A stretch of 64,000 bases of DNA from Leptospira vanthielii serovar Holland str. Waz Holland = ATCC 700522 (GCF_000332455.1 NZ_AOGY02000072.1:161337-225336), one strand, 5' to 3'; positions 18,284-28,507 are shown, numbered from the stretch's first letter. Made by a program: numbers and translations. Notes: generated by a model from the sequence alone, not told the origin.

Positions 18284-20797
18284 TCAGTTTTGTGGCAATT
18301 TATAGATAGTTTTAGGAGGAACTGTGTCAAGAAGGGGAACCTTCCAGATGTCCTTGGCGTATTCCCGGATGGTGCGGTCAGAAGAAAATTTGCCAGACCT
18401 TGCCACATTCAAAATGGATTTTTTTGTCCAAGTAGTTTCATCCAAATAATCTTTGGCCACAAGGTTTTGGGTCTCGTCATACGCATCAAAATCAGCCATC
18501 AGCAGATAATTATCTGTATAATAGAGGCTATCATAAATGGGGCCAAAAATTCCAGGTTCTCCCATGGAGAATAAATTTTCACGGATCATAAGGAGAACAC
18601 GGTGAAGGTCTTCATTGCGACGAATGAAATCGGCAGGTTGGTATCCCGCTTCCTTCAAACGAAAAACTTCCTCCGTGTGAAGACCAAAAATATAAATGTT
18701 TTCGGCTCCCACCTCTTCCAAAATTTCCACGTTGGCACCATCCAAAGTTCCAATGGTCAATGCACCGTTTAACATAAATTTCATGTTGCTTGTACCAGAG
18801 GCTTCCGTTCCAGCAGTGGAAATTTGTTCAGATAAATTGCTACCAGGAATGATTCTTTCAGCAAGGCTCACTCGGTAGTTCGGAAGAAACACTACCTTTA
18901 ACCTGTCAGCTACATCTGGATCTCGGTTAACCACCCAAGCCACATTGTTGATTAACTTGATGATGAGTTTGGCCATGTAGTATCCGGGAGCAGCTTTTCC
19001 GCCAAAAATTACTGTCCTTGGTGTGACCACTCGATATGGATTTTCTTTGATTCTTCTGTACAAAGCAATCACTCGAAGAATATTTAAAAGTTGGCGTTTG
19101 TATTCATGGAATCGTTTGATTTGTACATCAATCAAAGACTTTGGATCAATGGTGATTCCGGTTTCACTTTTGATCAGTTTTGCTAAATCCTCTTTGGCGA
19201 CTTGTTTTACTTTACGCCAATCATTTTGAAAATCTGGATCATCTACAAAAGATTCTAGTGCTTTTAGTTTGTACAAATCAGTTGTAAAATCATTTCCAAT
19301 TCGTTTGGAGATAAGATTCGCCAAACCAGGGTTTGATTGGAGTAACCATCGGCGTGGTGTAATTCCATTGGTTTTGTTATTAAACTTTTCAGGAAATACT
19401 TTGGTGAATGCCTGGAAGATGGTTTTTTTTATGAGCTCCGAATGGAGTTCCGCCACACCATTCACACGGTAAGAACCAATGACTGCTAAATTTGCCATTC
19501 GAATTCTTTTTTCGTGGCCTTCTTCTATGATACTGACTTGTTGGATTTCCTCTTCTGATAGAACGCACTTGCCACGAACCTCTGACAAAAACCGATGATT
19601 GATTTCATAAATAATTTCTAAATGTCTGGGAAGAAGTTTTTCAAAAAGTTCCACCCTCCATGTTTCCAAAGCTTCTGGCAAAACAGTATGGTTGGTATAA
19701 GAAAAAACTTTTGTGACAACCTCCCAAGCGGGTTCCCAGTCCATCTCTTCATTATCCAGAAAAATTCGCATGAGTTCCGCAATCCCAATGCTTGGATGGG
19801 TATCATTCAATTGGATGGCAACGTAGTTTGGAAGTTCTTTTAGGTTGTAAGTGGATTCTCGAAATTGAATTAAGATGTCCTGGAGAGATGCACAGACCAT
19901 AAAATACTGTTGTTTGAGACGAAGCACCTTCCCTTGTTCGGTGGTGTCGTTTGGATACAAAACTTTGGAAATATTTTCTGATATGGATTTGTCCTGCACG
20001 GCTTTCATGTAGTCGCCATGATTGAAATAATCCAAATTAAACTCTTCAGAAGATTTGGCAGCCCAAAGACGAAGGTAGTTCACCGTACTCGTGTTAAATC
20101 CAGGTATTGGATAATCATGGGCAGAAGCAAGGACTGTTTCATCAGGAACCCAGTCGTGTTGGATTTTTCCTTTTCCAGAAACACGAGTTTCCGTATGTCC
20201 AAAAAAACCAACAGAAAAGGAAATGTCTGAGCGAACCACTTCGTAAGGAACTCCGTCGGCATCCCAGTGGTCGGGCATTTCGAGTTGGCTTCCGTTAGCA
20301 ATAATTTGGTTGAAGATTCCATAATCGTAGCGGATTCCGTAACCAAACCCAGGAACATTGAGAGTGGCCATGGAATCTAAAAAACAAGCCGCCAGTCGCC
20401 CAAGTCCCCCGTTCCCAAGGCCCGCATCCGTTTCAAATTCTAAAACGTCTGTTAGCTCAAAGCCGATCCCTCGAAGCATCACTTGGATGGTTTCGTATAA
20501 CCCGAGATTGATGAGAGCATTCATCAGAGTGCGCCCCATAAGAAACTCTAAGGAAAAATAAAAAACTCGTTTGGGATTTTCATTTCTGTAACGTTCGTGA
20601 GTGACATTCAATCGATCAATGAGAAAGTCCCTTATGGTATGACCGAGTGCTTTGTATATATCTTCGTTTTTAAGATTGAACCTGTTTTTACCAATGGTAT
20701 ATTCTAAATGATGGGCAAATTGTTTTTCCATCGAAGCCAAGTCGGCTTTTTGTTCTTCTGATAAAAGGGTAATTAAACGAGGATTCGTGACAACCAT
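18284..20797 (-). CDS. glgP: glycogen/alpha-glucan phosphorylase
   Basis: An 837-residue GT35 phosphorylase, which releases glucose-1-phosphate from alpha-1,4-glucans with pyridoxal phosphate. The start region contains the expected YFSLEFLMGRTL, DAGLGNGGLGRLAACFLDS and GYGIRYDYGIF motifs; the PLP lysine is in EASGTSNMKFMLNGALTIGT near residue 665. Length is standard. It stands apart from other glycogen genes; the receiver gene follows 49 bp downstream. Confidence 0.96.
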   Translation of the reverse strand: MVVTNPRLITLLSEEQKADLASMEKQFAHHLEYTIGKNRFNLKNEDIYKALGHTIRDFLIDRLNVTHERYRNENPKRVFYFSLEFLMGRTLMNALINLGLYETIQVMLRGIGFELTDVLEFETDAGLGNGGLGRLAACFLDSMATLNVPGFGYGIRYDYGIFNQIIANGSQLEMPDHWDADGVPYEVVRSDISFSVGFFGHTETRVSGKGKIQHDWVPDETVLASAHDYPIPGFNTSTVNYLRLWAAKSSEEFNLDYFNHGDYMKAVQDKSISENISKVLYPNDTTEQGKVLRLKQQYFMVCASLQDILIQFRESTYNLKELPNYVAIQLNDTHPSIGIAELMRIFLDNEEMDWEPAWEVVTKVFSYTNHTVLPEALETWRVELFEKLLPRHLEIIYEINHRFLSEVRGKCVLSEEEIQQVSIIEEGHEKRIRMANLAVIGSYRVNGVAELHSELIKKTIFQAFTKVFPEKFNNKTNGITPRRWLLQSNPGLANLISKRIGNDFTTDLYKLKALESFVDDPDFQNDWRKVKQVAKEDLAKLIKSETGITIDPKSLIDVQIKRFHEYKRQLLNILRVIALYRRIKENPYRVVTPRTVIFGGKAAPGYYMAKLIIKLINNVAWVVNRDPDVADRLKVVFLPNYRVSLAERIIPGSNLSEQISTAGTEASGTSNMKFMLNGALTIGTLDGANVEILEEVGAENIYIFGLHTEEVFRLKEAGYQPADFIRRNEDLHRVLLMIRENLFSMGEPGIFGPIYDSLYYTDNYLLMADFDAYDETQNLVAKDYLDETTWTKKSILNVARSGKFSSDRTIREYAKDIWKVPLLDTVPPKTIYKLPQN

Positions 20798-20849
20798 GGG
20801 TTAAAATGGTATCGAAACCTTGTGAGAGATTCAAGTAAAAAGAAATTTT

Positions 20850-21314
20850 TTAATCTCTGGCAGAGACCTTTCTTTCCAAAGTGAGGACTGCATCCTTACC
20901 TATTTTGTGTTTTGCGAACCAACCTTGGTTGACTTCCAAAGCATACATTGCCGGTTTTCTAGCGTTGTAAACTTCCTCTGTTTGGTTTGGTTTCATATCG
21001 AATGATTCTAAAAGTCGCATATCTTCTGAAAAATAACCAATCGACAAAGGAATGAGAGTGTTCTTCATCCAAAAACTTAAAAAATCAGGGCGAGGAAAAA
21101 CAAAAAGCATTCCTTCATCCTCTCCGAGTTTCGTTCGGTACATAAGGCCCGTGGCCCTTTTGGAAGGAGTGTTGGCAATTTCTAATTTTAAAGCACGATC
21201 GGCTACACTACCAAATAAAATCTCCGGTGTGTTGGTTTGAGACGGAAAGGATTCTGCTTGTTTACAAACAGAAAAAGTCAGAAGAACAAGAAGAATTCCA
21301 ATCCGTATTTTCAT
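20850..21314 (-). CDS. DUF192 lipoprotein or exported protein
   Basis: A 154-residue DUF192 protein; the domain (about 40-150) shows the family strings ATGLMYRTKLGEDEGMLFVF, FWMKNTLIPLSIGYF and ALEVNQGWFAKHKIG. The N-terminus MKIRIGILLVLLTFSVC-K looks like a lipoprotein signal with Cys at residue 17. The frame is open 35 codons further up, but that would bury the signal, so the ATG at 21314 is used. Function of DUF192 proteins is unknown; many are secreted and small. Confidence 0.85.
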   Translation of the reverse strand: MKIRIGILLVLLTFSVCKQAESFPSQTNTPEILFGSVADRALKLEIANTPSKRATGLMYRTKLGEDEGMLFVFPRPDFLSFWMKNTLIPLSIGYFSEDMRLLESFDMKPNQTEEVYNARKPAMYALEVNQGWFAKHKIGKDAVLTLERKVSARD

Positions 21315-21319
21315 CACAA

Positions 21320-22090
21320 TTAACCTTTGAAGTTTGGTTTTCTTTTTTCTAAAAAGGCAGAAAGACCTTCTTTGGTTTCTTCGTCCGCAAACCGGCCACC
21401 AAATAGTTGTTTTTCCCACTCCAAACCGCCTTCCATATTGGTTTCCAAACCTTGGCGGATGGCCGTTTTTGCCGCCTTGATCGCGTTAGGTCCTCGAGAT
21501 AAGATGGTAGTGATGGTTTTTTCGGATTCGTTTAAAAGTTCTGCAGGATCGGTGATTTTATTAATCAGTCCTAATCTGTATCCTTCTTCAGCGGAGATCA
21601 TATCACCAGATAAAATGAGTTCTGTGGCGCGCCCGACCCCAATGAGCCTAGGAAGTCTTTGCGACCCACCAAATCCTGGAAGTAAACCGAGTGTGACTTC
21701 CGGGAGGCCTAATTTGGCAGACGAAACCGCATAACGGATATCACATGCCATAGCAAGTTCCATCCCCCCACCCAAACAAAATCCATTGATGGCAGCAATC
21801 GAAATGAGGCCGGAAAGTTCCATCTTACGAAAAACAGTTTGTCCAAGTTCTGAAAATGCCTGTCCTTCTCGCACATTGAACTCTTTCATTTTGGCAATGT
21901 CGGCACCGGCAACAAAAGCTTTTCCTTCGCCAGTCAGAATGAATCCACGAACAGAAGGGTTGGATTCCAGTTCATCCACCATGGCACCAATTTCCGTGAT
22001 GACTACATCGTTCAGTGCATTGAGGGCCTCTGGCCTTTTGATGGTGACAAGAGCAAAATTGGATTTAATTTGAATCTCTAAAAAAGACAA
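21320..22090 (-). CDS. enoyl-CoA hydratase/isomerase family protein
   Basis: A 256-residue crotonase-fold protein. The first oxyanion-hole element is FVAGADIAKMKEF, and the second is GGGMELAMACDIRYA, followed by PEVTLGLLPGFGGSQRLPRLIG that carries both catalytic-Glu positions of a hydratase. It should hydrate 2-enoyl-CoA in fatty acid oxidation or short-chain metabolism, consistent with leptospires living on fatty acids. It sits 5 bp before the DUF192 gene and 11 bp after the phosphatase gene. Confidence 0.92.
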   Translation of the reverse strand: MSFLEIQIKSNFALVTIKRPEALNALNDVVITEIGAMVDELESNPSVRGFILTGEGKAFVAGADIAKMKEFNVREGQAFSELGQTVFRKMELSGLISIAAINGFCLGGGMELAMACDIRYAVSSAKLGLPEVTLGLLPGFGGSQRLPRLIGVGRATELILSGDMISAEEGYRLGLINKITDPAELLNESEKTITTILSRGPNAIKAAKTAIRQGLETNMEGGLEWEKQLFGGRFADEETKEGLSAFLEKRKPNFKG

Positions 22091-22101
22091 ATGATTTCTC
22101 C

Positions 22102-23468
22102 TTATTCTTCTACTTCCAAGATTAGAAACATGGTGTCATCAGAAAAACTGTCGAGTCCGTAGTTGGATTTTAATTCGGTAAGAAGGTTGATTTCGAGTTC
22201 TTTGATGTTTGCACTTCGTCTATGCCGATTGAGGAGTGCGAGGAGTCCTTCTGTTCCTAGACTATTCCCTTCCGAATCTGTGGATTCAATGAGCCCATCA
22301 GTATAAATAAAAAAACGATCCCCCGGTGCTATGGACATAGTCTTTTCGGCAATAGGTGGAATTTTAATATTAAAACCAAGGATGGCACCTTGGGTTTCCA
22401 ACTCTTGGTAGTCTTCGTCTTTGTGTGCTAAAATTAAATAAGGATGACCGGCATTCCCTAATGTTAGTTTTTTTCAATGAAATCAAAAAATAGATAAATT
22501 GCTGAAGCGTGGTATTTGTTTAAATCATTTGCCAAACGATCATCTAAATAATCCATCAGTTTGGCCGGTGCTGTTTTGAAACGGTAAGGAATAGTGGAAA
22601 CAAGTACCTTCATGATGGAGGCAACCATGGCAGAAGAAATTCCATGCCCCGCAACATCCGTTAAAAACACACCTACGTTTCCTTCCCGGAGTTGTACAAA
22701 ATCAAAAAAGTCTCCCCCAATGACATTTGGACTTTTGCGATAATAAGTAAAAGCAAGACTAGGAATTTTGATATTCCCCGGGAAAAGTGCATCCTGTACT
22801 TTTTTTGCAAGCTCCAACTCATGTAACATAAATCTTTTTTCTTCGGACAGATTGTACATATCTGTGGTGTCTTTTCGTTTGTTGAGAACAAATACAGTGC
22901 CGAGAACAGCACTCCCCCAATACACTAACAATAAGAAATATTTACTAAAAAAAGAAAACTGCTCGGATACAATAGAAGGAAGATTTAAGATATAAATAAT
23001 ATGTAAAATAGAAAAATAAAACGCACTAAGGAAACATGCCTTTGGATCAAGTCTCGTGCTATACAAAAGAATGGGAAAAATAAAAGACATTAAATAAGAA
23101 TTTAATAAATAAAAACTTCCAAGTGAGGGGAAGGAATGGATTCCCACCATAAAGACAAGATAAACGAGTCCGTCCGCAACAAATCCACTGAAGTAAATGA
23201 CTCTTTGGATAGGAACATTCTTGGTATAAAATTGCAAAAGTAAAACGAGCCTTGCAATGGACACACCAAGTAAATAAGGTAATACTTGAACTCGAATTTC
23301 AGAAAACGGTGGTGCGATGAGTAAGGAATATACAATAAGGTGCGTGATAAAAATATAATAGGTATATTCTTTATCATAACGAGCTTCTACTAACTTTAAA
23401 ATTTCCCATTCTGATCTTGTGGGTTTTCGAAAGATTTCTTTGAAGTATAAGTAAAAGGATCGGATCAA
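22102..23468 (-). pseudogene. SpoIIE-type PP2C phosphatase with N-terminal membrane domain, frameshifted
   Basis: Two frames make one protein. Residues 1-334 (22464-23468, TTG start directly after the upstream stop) carry about six membrane helices, a short coiled linker and the first part of a SpoIIE/RsbU phosphatase (VIGGDFFDF, LTDVAGHGISSAMVA). The rest, in the -1 frame to 22102, continues with NAGHPYLI, GDRFFIYTDGL and SDDTMFLILE. The break is at a run of seven A (22457-22463), which reads A-AAA-AAC before a TAA stop. A missing A, or -1 slippage there, restores the frame exactly. Such enzymes dephosphorylate STAS proteins in partner switching; a STAS gene is at 52838. Confidence 0.8.
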
Positions 23469-23810
23469 TCAGGGTTCTCCCCATACCAAAGTTTGGATCT
23501 CTGATCCATTCAAGGTGATGGTGAAAGGTTTTCCAGAATCCAAATACTTGTCCATTTGATTCGCAAGTTCGAATGCTTTTTTCTCATCTTCCATCCGAAA
23601 GAAAAAGGGATGGGATAATGCTTTGTAATTGTAGGGGAATCGTTCACAAACAAGGAGAGTCACTCGATAATGGTCAGGCCTTCTTTCCAAAACAATATGC
23701 GAAACTTCTTTCCTAGTTAAAATACGGACATCAGGTCGTAAATTCCACGGATTGATTTCGGCGAAAAGGAATCCTGGTAAAAAAAAGCATAGACCAACAA
23801 ATCCTTTCAT
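23469..23810 (-). CDS. exported hypothetical protein
   Basis: A 113-residue protein with a signal peptide (about 1-17, cut near LFA-EI) and a small alpha/beta domain of unknown family. Its stop codon abuts the TTG start of the phosphatase gene, so the two are probably co-translated. The ATG at 23810 is preferred over a TTG four codons upstream, though neither has a good ribosome site. It diverges from the metalloprotease-like gene with only 19 bp between the two start codons. Confidence 0.65.
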   Translation of the reverse strand: MKGFVGLCFFLPGFLFAEINPWNLRPDVRILTRKEVSHIVLERRPDHYRVTLLVCERFPYNYKALSHPFFFRMEDEKKAFELANQMDKYLDSGKPFTITLNGSEIQTLVWGEP

Positions 23811-23829
23811 ATAGAAATACAATCGGCAA

Positions 23830-24855
23830 ATGCGATCGAATCCTTACCTCATATCCTTACTTCCTTTCCTTTTTTGGGTTTGTACACCCAGTTCGTTTAC
23901 TCTTCCAAAAAACCCATATGCAGGTTGGGCCAAAGAAAGTGGTGGTTTACAGTCAAAGAACCTTCCTCACTTACAAGGAACATGGAATACACGTATATTT
24001 CCCTTGGATTCCAAACGTTTGGATACATTAATTGCTATTAATGCCATTGATGGAATTGAGGACATTCCGGGTCCAACCAAGGATCTTTCCCCTTGGAAAT
24101 TAGAACTAAGTCAAATTTATAAAACCTTGCCGATAGAACTGAATGCACTGACTGACACTCTCGTTTATGGAATTTACTTTGTAACAAACTTGGGTTCTAC
24201 AGGACTTACGGGTATCGTTCGGGATGAGTCAGGTAAACCCATTGGTGGGATTATCTATTTAGATTCTGATCTCTTAGGAGACGGGGGAAATGATTGGGCA
24301 TCCAAAAAAGAATCCACAGCATTTCTTCCATCCAAAGAACATTCAATCAAAATTCATTTGGATGATTCCAACTCGAAAGAATCGGCCATTCGTTTCATCA
24401 TCTTACATGAGTTAGGTCATATTGTATCTATTGTCAAAGGCCACGCCCCGGATTTTTCGGAAAACCAAAGAGACTTTCGAAACTTTCCTCTTTATGAAGG
24501 GATTTGGTGGTCCGAAACCTATTCTCCTTATGAGGCCACTTTTTTTCCCGAGAGAAATAAAATCAAATTTTACCAAAGTAATCCTCCTATTTCTTTATTT
24601 CCTGAAGGTAAATTTCTTTATAAAAAACTAAATAACACACAATTTGTTTCGTTATATGCGGCAACTAATGCAGACGATACCTATGCGGAAGCCTTTGCCC
24701 AATACATTCATGTTTTTTTACTTAAAAAAGAATACAAAGTAATCCTTACTTCAAATGGAAGTTCGGAGACTCTACTACAAGACCCGATCAGAAAGGAAGG
24801 AGGCAGAAGATTTCGTGATTTATTCCAAAACATTTTTTATCCGCCAAAACCTTAG
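23830..24855 (+). CDS. putative zinc metallopeptidase lipoprotein
   Basis: A 341-residue protein with a lipoprotein-like signal (Cys at residue 18, LFWVC). A zinc-protease motif HELGHIVSIVKGHAPDF lies near residue 195 and a downstream acidic region YAEAFAQYIHVFLLKKEY near residue 285 could supply the third ligand, as in gluzincins. No named family was recognised. It is probably an envelope protease or related non-catalytic protein. Its 3' end overlaps the next gene by 41 bp. Confidence 0.65.
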   Translation: MRSNPYLISLLPFLFWVCTPSSFTLPKNPYAGWAKESGGLQSKNLPHLQGTWNTRIFPLDSKRLDTLIAINAIDGIEDIPGPTKDLSPWKLELSQIYKTLPIELNALTDTLVYGIYFVTNLGSTGLTGIVRDESGKPIGGIIYLDSDLLGDGGNDWASKKESTAFLPSKEHSIKIHLDDSNSKESAIRFIILHELGHIVSIVKGHAPDFSENQRDFRNFPLYEGIWWSETYSPYEATFFPERNKIKFYQSNPPISLFPEGKFLYKKLNNTQFVSLYAATNADDTYAEAFAQYIHVFLLKKEYKVILTSNGSSETLLQDPIRKEGGRRFRDLFQNIFYPPKP

Positions 24856-26143
24856 CTTTTTATTTGTCTTTATATCACTGTCCTTCCCCTTACGATCACA
24901 AACGAAAACAGAGGAACCAAAGCCAATCATCATTGAAACCAATACGGAAATTGTATCGGACTTTCTTTGGCGAGGAAACTCATTTGCAGGAGAGGGGCAA
25001 AGCAGAAGGAATGGTGCGACTTACCAAAGTTATACTTATGCTCCCGCCCTCCAACCTTCCATCAATGTTTGGTCCCCGGAAAAAAAATTCCAATTTTCTC
25101 TTTTCGGAAACTTTCAACTAACCAATCGAGACGATAGAGATTCAGACCGTCGCCTATTGCAATCCAGTCCCGGAGCTGTGGGCCCTTCCTACTTGGGTGA
25201 AGAAACAAAATTCTTTGATCCTTATGGCCAAGATCCATGTGTTCGCTCCCTTCACGATCGAATCTCTTCGGGTCGGGATGGATCTGATCCTTGTTTGGGT
25301 TACAGCCCCAACCAAGGTTTTGGCCCAAAAAAAGAGCCAAATGGCAACAAACGATCTGATGGAATGTTTTTTTCCATGAGTTATCATTTTGACCCGAGCA
25401 GATTTGGTGATTTTGCCGTTGGGATTTGGTTTTATAATACATTTCAAAAAACTCCAAACTCACTACTTAGCCCAGGTACTCAAAAACAAAATCAGTATGT
25501 TTCCGGAGGACCGAATAACACGTTCAATGCGAACAATCCAGATGCCATAAGCCGACTGGTTTGGCATGAATACTTTTTACATTGGAAACTTCCCTTTTTA
25601 AAAATGGTAAAACCAACTTTCTCTTATTACACACAATATTCCACTGAGAACGGCGGACTCTTCGCTGGCAAAAATTATTTATCCCTTAGCGGATCCTATA
25701 CCTTTCGAGAAAATCAATTCTTTCGAATTATGCCTCATTTCAATCTTGGTTATGCCATGGGAAACAATGCTGTGGACAATCGAAACGGAATCCAAGACAT
25801 CACAACTTCAACTTCGTTCTTCTTCGGGGATTTTTTTATTAAGTTCGCTCATATCTTTCGACCCGATTTATATCTTTGGGACACAAATAATTATTATGGC
25901 TATGCTGGGGGAGATCCAAACAAAGCGCATTGGAACCGTAGTTCCGAAGATGGAAAGGTAACAAACCCTTCTCGTATTTATGGTGCGTACAATTCCTCAA
26001 TTCTAAATTCAATCGAACAAATCAATACTGGGAATTCCCTAGGTGATTCGATTGTAAAAACCTGGCTAAGAGAAACTTATACCTTACAAAAAATCCCTTC
26101 CCATTTATTTTATGTTAGTTTAGGTTATTCCAAAGTTTTCTAA
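24815..26143 (+). CDS. putative outer-membrane beta-barrel protein
   Basis: A 442-residue protein. The chosen GTG start has an AGGAGG site 11 bases upstream and gives a good signal peptide (MIYSKTFFIRQNLSFLFVFI, ending near LRS-QT). The body is rich in aromatic beta strands with Gly turns (SLSGSYTFRENQFFRIMPHF) and ends in a terminal strand with Phe as last residue (YVSLGYSKVF), the classic outer-membrane barrel ending. It probably forms a channel. The specific family was not recognised. Confidence 0.75.
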   Translation: MIYSKTFFIRQNLSFLFVFISLSFPLRSQTKTEEPKPIIIETNTEIVSDFLWRGNSFAGEGQSRRNGATYQSYTYAPALQPSINVWSPEKKFQFSLFGNFQLTNRDDRDSDRRLLQSSPGAVGPSYLGEETKFFDPYGQDPCVRSLHDRISSGRDGSDPCLGYSPNQGFGPKKEPNGNKRSDGMFFSMSYHFDPSRFGDFAVGIWFYNTFQKTPNSLLSPGTQKQNQYVSGGPNNTFNANNPDAISRLVWHEYFLHWKLPFLKMVKPTFSYYTQYSTENGGLFAGKNYLSLSGSYTFRENQFFRIMPHFNLGYAMGNNAVDNRNGIQDITTSTSFFFGDFFIKFAHIFRPDLYLWDTNNYYGYAGGDPNKAHWNRSSEDGKVTNPSRIYGAYNSSILNSIEQINTGNSLGDSIVKTWLRETYTLQKIPSHLFYVSLGYSKVF

Positions 26144-26192
26144 TTCTAGTTTTAAACAATTTAGTTTTTTGTATTTTAATATTAGGAAAGGC

Positions 26193-26220
26193 TTGACTAA
26201 TGCAGCGCATTGAATATATT
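26193..26220 (+). promoter_or_regulatory. sigma-70-like promoter with inverted repeat in the spacer
   Basis: TTGACT (26193-26198) and TATATT (26215-26220) are separated by 16 bp. The spacer contains the inverted repeat AATGC-AGC-GCATT (26199-26211), filling most of the space between the two boxes. Transcription would start near 26227, about 18 bp before the chemoreceptor ATG. The box quality makes the promoter likely; the repeat as an operator is inference. Confidence 0.6.
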
Positions 26221-26244
26221 TCCGTCCACCTCTAGGGGAAAACT

Positions 26245-27993
26245 ATGAAATGGATTCATGATTTAAAGATACGTGTCAAATTACTTTTGGCTTTTATGGT
26301 AACCATTCTCTTGATGATTGTGGTTGCTGGTGCAAGTTTCTATTCGGCACGCCAAATTTTAGCCTCACTCCACACTGTGTTTGAAGACCGCGTGGTTCCG
26401 ATTAGCCAAATCAAAGAAGTATCTGATGCGTATCTCATTGGAATTGTCGATTCAGCCAATAAAGTTCGCGCAAAAAAGATTACTGTTGAGGAAGCTCTCG
26501 AGTCCATACGCCAATCCGAAACGAAAGCAGATGAAATATGGAAAGTATATTTAGGAACCTATCTTGTTCCTGAAGAAAAAGTGATCATCGATCAGATGGA
26601 AAAAGAATTTCCACCACTGAAAGCTGGTGTCAAACAACTTCGTATACTTTTGGAAACCAGAAACGAAGAAGAGTTAGAAAAGTTTGTCACTGTGGATATG
26701 TATCCTATCTTCGAACCCCTCACCCACCACTTAGACGATTTGATCCGAGTGCAACTTAAAGTTGCTAAAGAAGAATACCATAAATCAGAAGCACAATTCA
26801 AAAGTTCTTTAGTCATTGTTTCTGGCGTTGTCATCCTTGCCTTCGTTACGGTATTTCTCATTGCAATTTTTTTCTCTGATTCCATTGCCGCACCGATGAA
26901 AAAAATTGTGGAAGTTGCACAAACAGTATCTATTGGAGATTTGGATGTAGATTTAGATACCAAACATAAAAGATCAGCTAATGCAAAAAATCTAGAGGGA
27001 AATGAAATCCAACAACTTTCGCAAGCCTTTATGGAACTTGTTTCTTTTATCAAAGAACGAGCCGAACACTTAGAACGAATTGCGAATTCTGATCTCAGTG
27101 CCGATGTTACGCTTAAATCGGAACGTGATCAACTGGGTTTAAGTCTACGGAGAATGCTCATTAACTTATCCGATGTTGTGGAAAAATTATATTTCACATC
27201 ACAAGAAGTAGATTTGGGAGCCCAACAATTGGCTGACGCCAGTACTTCTTTGTCTGAAGCTGCTAGCGAACAAGCAAGTGCGGTTGAAGAAATTTCGGCA
27301 ACACTCACCGAGATCAGTAATAGTTTCTTAGCAAATGCTGAGAATGCAGAAAGGATGACGGAATTTTCAGAGTCAACCGCCAAACAGGCGCTTGAGGGAA
27401 ATTCCAAAATGAAGGATCTGGTTTCTGCTATGGGCGAAATTAGTAGTTCCTTTGATCAAATTTCAAAAATCAATAAAGTCATTAACGACATAGCCTTCCA
27501 AACCAATATATTAGCACTCAATGCGGCAGTAGAAGCAGCAAGGGCAGGACAACATGGAAAAGGATTTGCAGTTGTAGCAGAAGAAGTGAGAAACCTTGCC
27601 CAAAAGAGTGCGAATGCTGCCGACGAAACAACTCTTCTTATAGAGTCTTCTATGAAAAAAGTGAAACTAGGAAATGAAGCAACGGAAAAAACCGCCGAAG
27701 TCCTTGGAAAAATTTCAGAAAGCGCAGACAATGTAAGTAGCTTAACAAAAGATTTAGCTCTTTCTATCCACGAACAGAAATCCGCCGTCCTACAAATCAC
27801 TCAAGGAATAGACCAAGTAACAACAGTTACTTCCACAACAGCAGCTTCCGCAGAGGAAGTAGCTGCCTCAAGCGAAACCTTAAAACGCCAAGTGGAAATC
27901 ATGCGCTCAGTCATTATGGGTTTCAAACTCAAAGAAGATGCTTCCAAAACAACCGCCCTCACTCGGGTCGAAAGACCAAGAATCGTATTGTAG
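26245..27993 (+). CDS. methyl-accepting chemotaxis protein
   Basis: A 582-residue chemoreceptor. A first membrane helix at about 10-32, a four-helix-bundle sensor region (about 33-185), a second membrane helix at about 188-212, a HAMP-like region (about 212-285) and a signalling hairpin to about 560. The hairpin tip [19 protein letters not shown] is intact. The end of the protein lacks a CheR-tethering pentapeptide. It has an AGGGG ribosome site and a promoter 25-52 bp upstream, and is the first gene of the chemotaxis operon. Confidence 0.93.
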   Translation: MKWIHDLKIRVKLLLAFMVTILLMIVVAGASFYSARQILASLHTVFEDRVVPISQIKEVSDAYLIGIVDSANKVRAKKITVEEALESIRQSETKADEIWKVYLGTYLVPEEKVIIDQMEKEFPPLKAGVKQLRILLETRNEEELEKFVTVDMYPIFEPLTHHLDDLIRVQLKVAKEEYHKSEAQFKSSLVIVSGVVILAFVTVFLIAIFFSDSIAAPMKKIVEVAQTVSIGDLDVDLDTKHKRSANAKNLEGNEIQQLSQAFMELVSFIKERAEHLERIANSDLSADVTLKSERDQLGLSLRRMLINLSDVVEKLYFTSQEVDLGAQQLADASTSLSEAASEQASAVEEISATLTEISNSFLANAENAERMTEFSESTAKQALEGNSKMKDLVSAMGEISSSFDQISKINKVINDIAFQTNILALNAAVEAARAGQHGKGFAVVAEEVRNLAQKSANAADETTLLIESSMKKVKLGNEATEKTAEVLGKISESADNVSSLTKDLALSIHEQKSAVLQITQGIDQVTTVTSTTAASAEEVAASSETLKRQVEIMRSVIMGFKLKEDASKTTALTRVERPRIVL

Positions 27994-28000
27994 GCTAACA

Positions 28001-28504
28001 ATGAGTCAACATTTAAAATCATGGGATTTAGATATAGACGAAGATACCATGAAAGACTTGTATCTTTGTTTTAGCTTGGAAGAAAGAGACTATGCATTTG
28101 AAGTTCGTCACCTAACGGAAATTTTAGCGCTTCCTGCTATCACTACGATTCCGGGAACAGCACCATTTTTGAAGGGTGTAATCAACATCCGAGGAAAAAT
28201 CATTCCAGTGATGGATGTTCGATTGCGATTTGATATGCCATTTAAACCTTATCACGAAAGAACCTGTGTTTTGCTCGTTGAATTAGACGGGTTACCACTC
28301 GGATTAATTGTTGATACAGTAAATGATGTATTACGAATCCCTCAAGAAAATATTGATTTAGCACCAAAGATCGGGGAATCAAAATCTTCAAGATTTATCT
28401 ATGCCACAGGGAGAGTGGGAGATTCAGTAAAAATCTTAATCAATTTACAAAGATTACTCACAGAAGAAGAGGCACATTTGATTAAGGATATTCCGGGAAA
28501 CTAA
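28001..28504 (+). CDS. cheW: CheW adaptor protein
   Basis: A 167-residue CheW-fold protein that couples receptor to CheA. The family core is visible: YAFEVRHLTEILALPAITTI, GVINIRGKIIPVMDVR and LGLIVDTVNDVLRI. It starts at the ATG at 28001, 7 bp after the receptor stop; the open frame further upstream would overlap the receptor gene. An N-terminal acidic extension of about 20 residues precedes the fold. Confidence 0.93.
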   Translation: MSQHLKSWDLDIDEDTMKDLYLCFSLEERDYAFEVRHLTEILALPAITTIPGTAPFLKGVINIRGKIIPVMDVRLRFDMPFKPYHERTCVLLVELDGLPLGLIVDTVNDVLRIPQENIDLAPKIGESKSSRFIYATGRVGDSVKILINLQRLLTEEEAHLIKDIPGN

Positions 28505-28507
28505 TCC

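Noticed and set aside
27129..28022. Antisense frames within the chemoreceptor gene
   Set aside because: Ser/Ala-rich shadows of the helical receptor sequence; no starts with ribosome sites.
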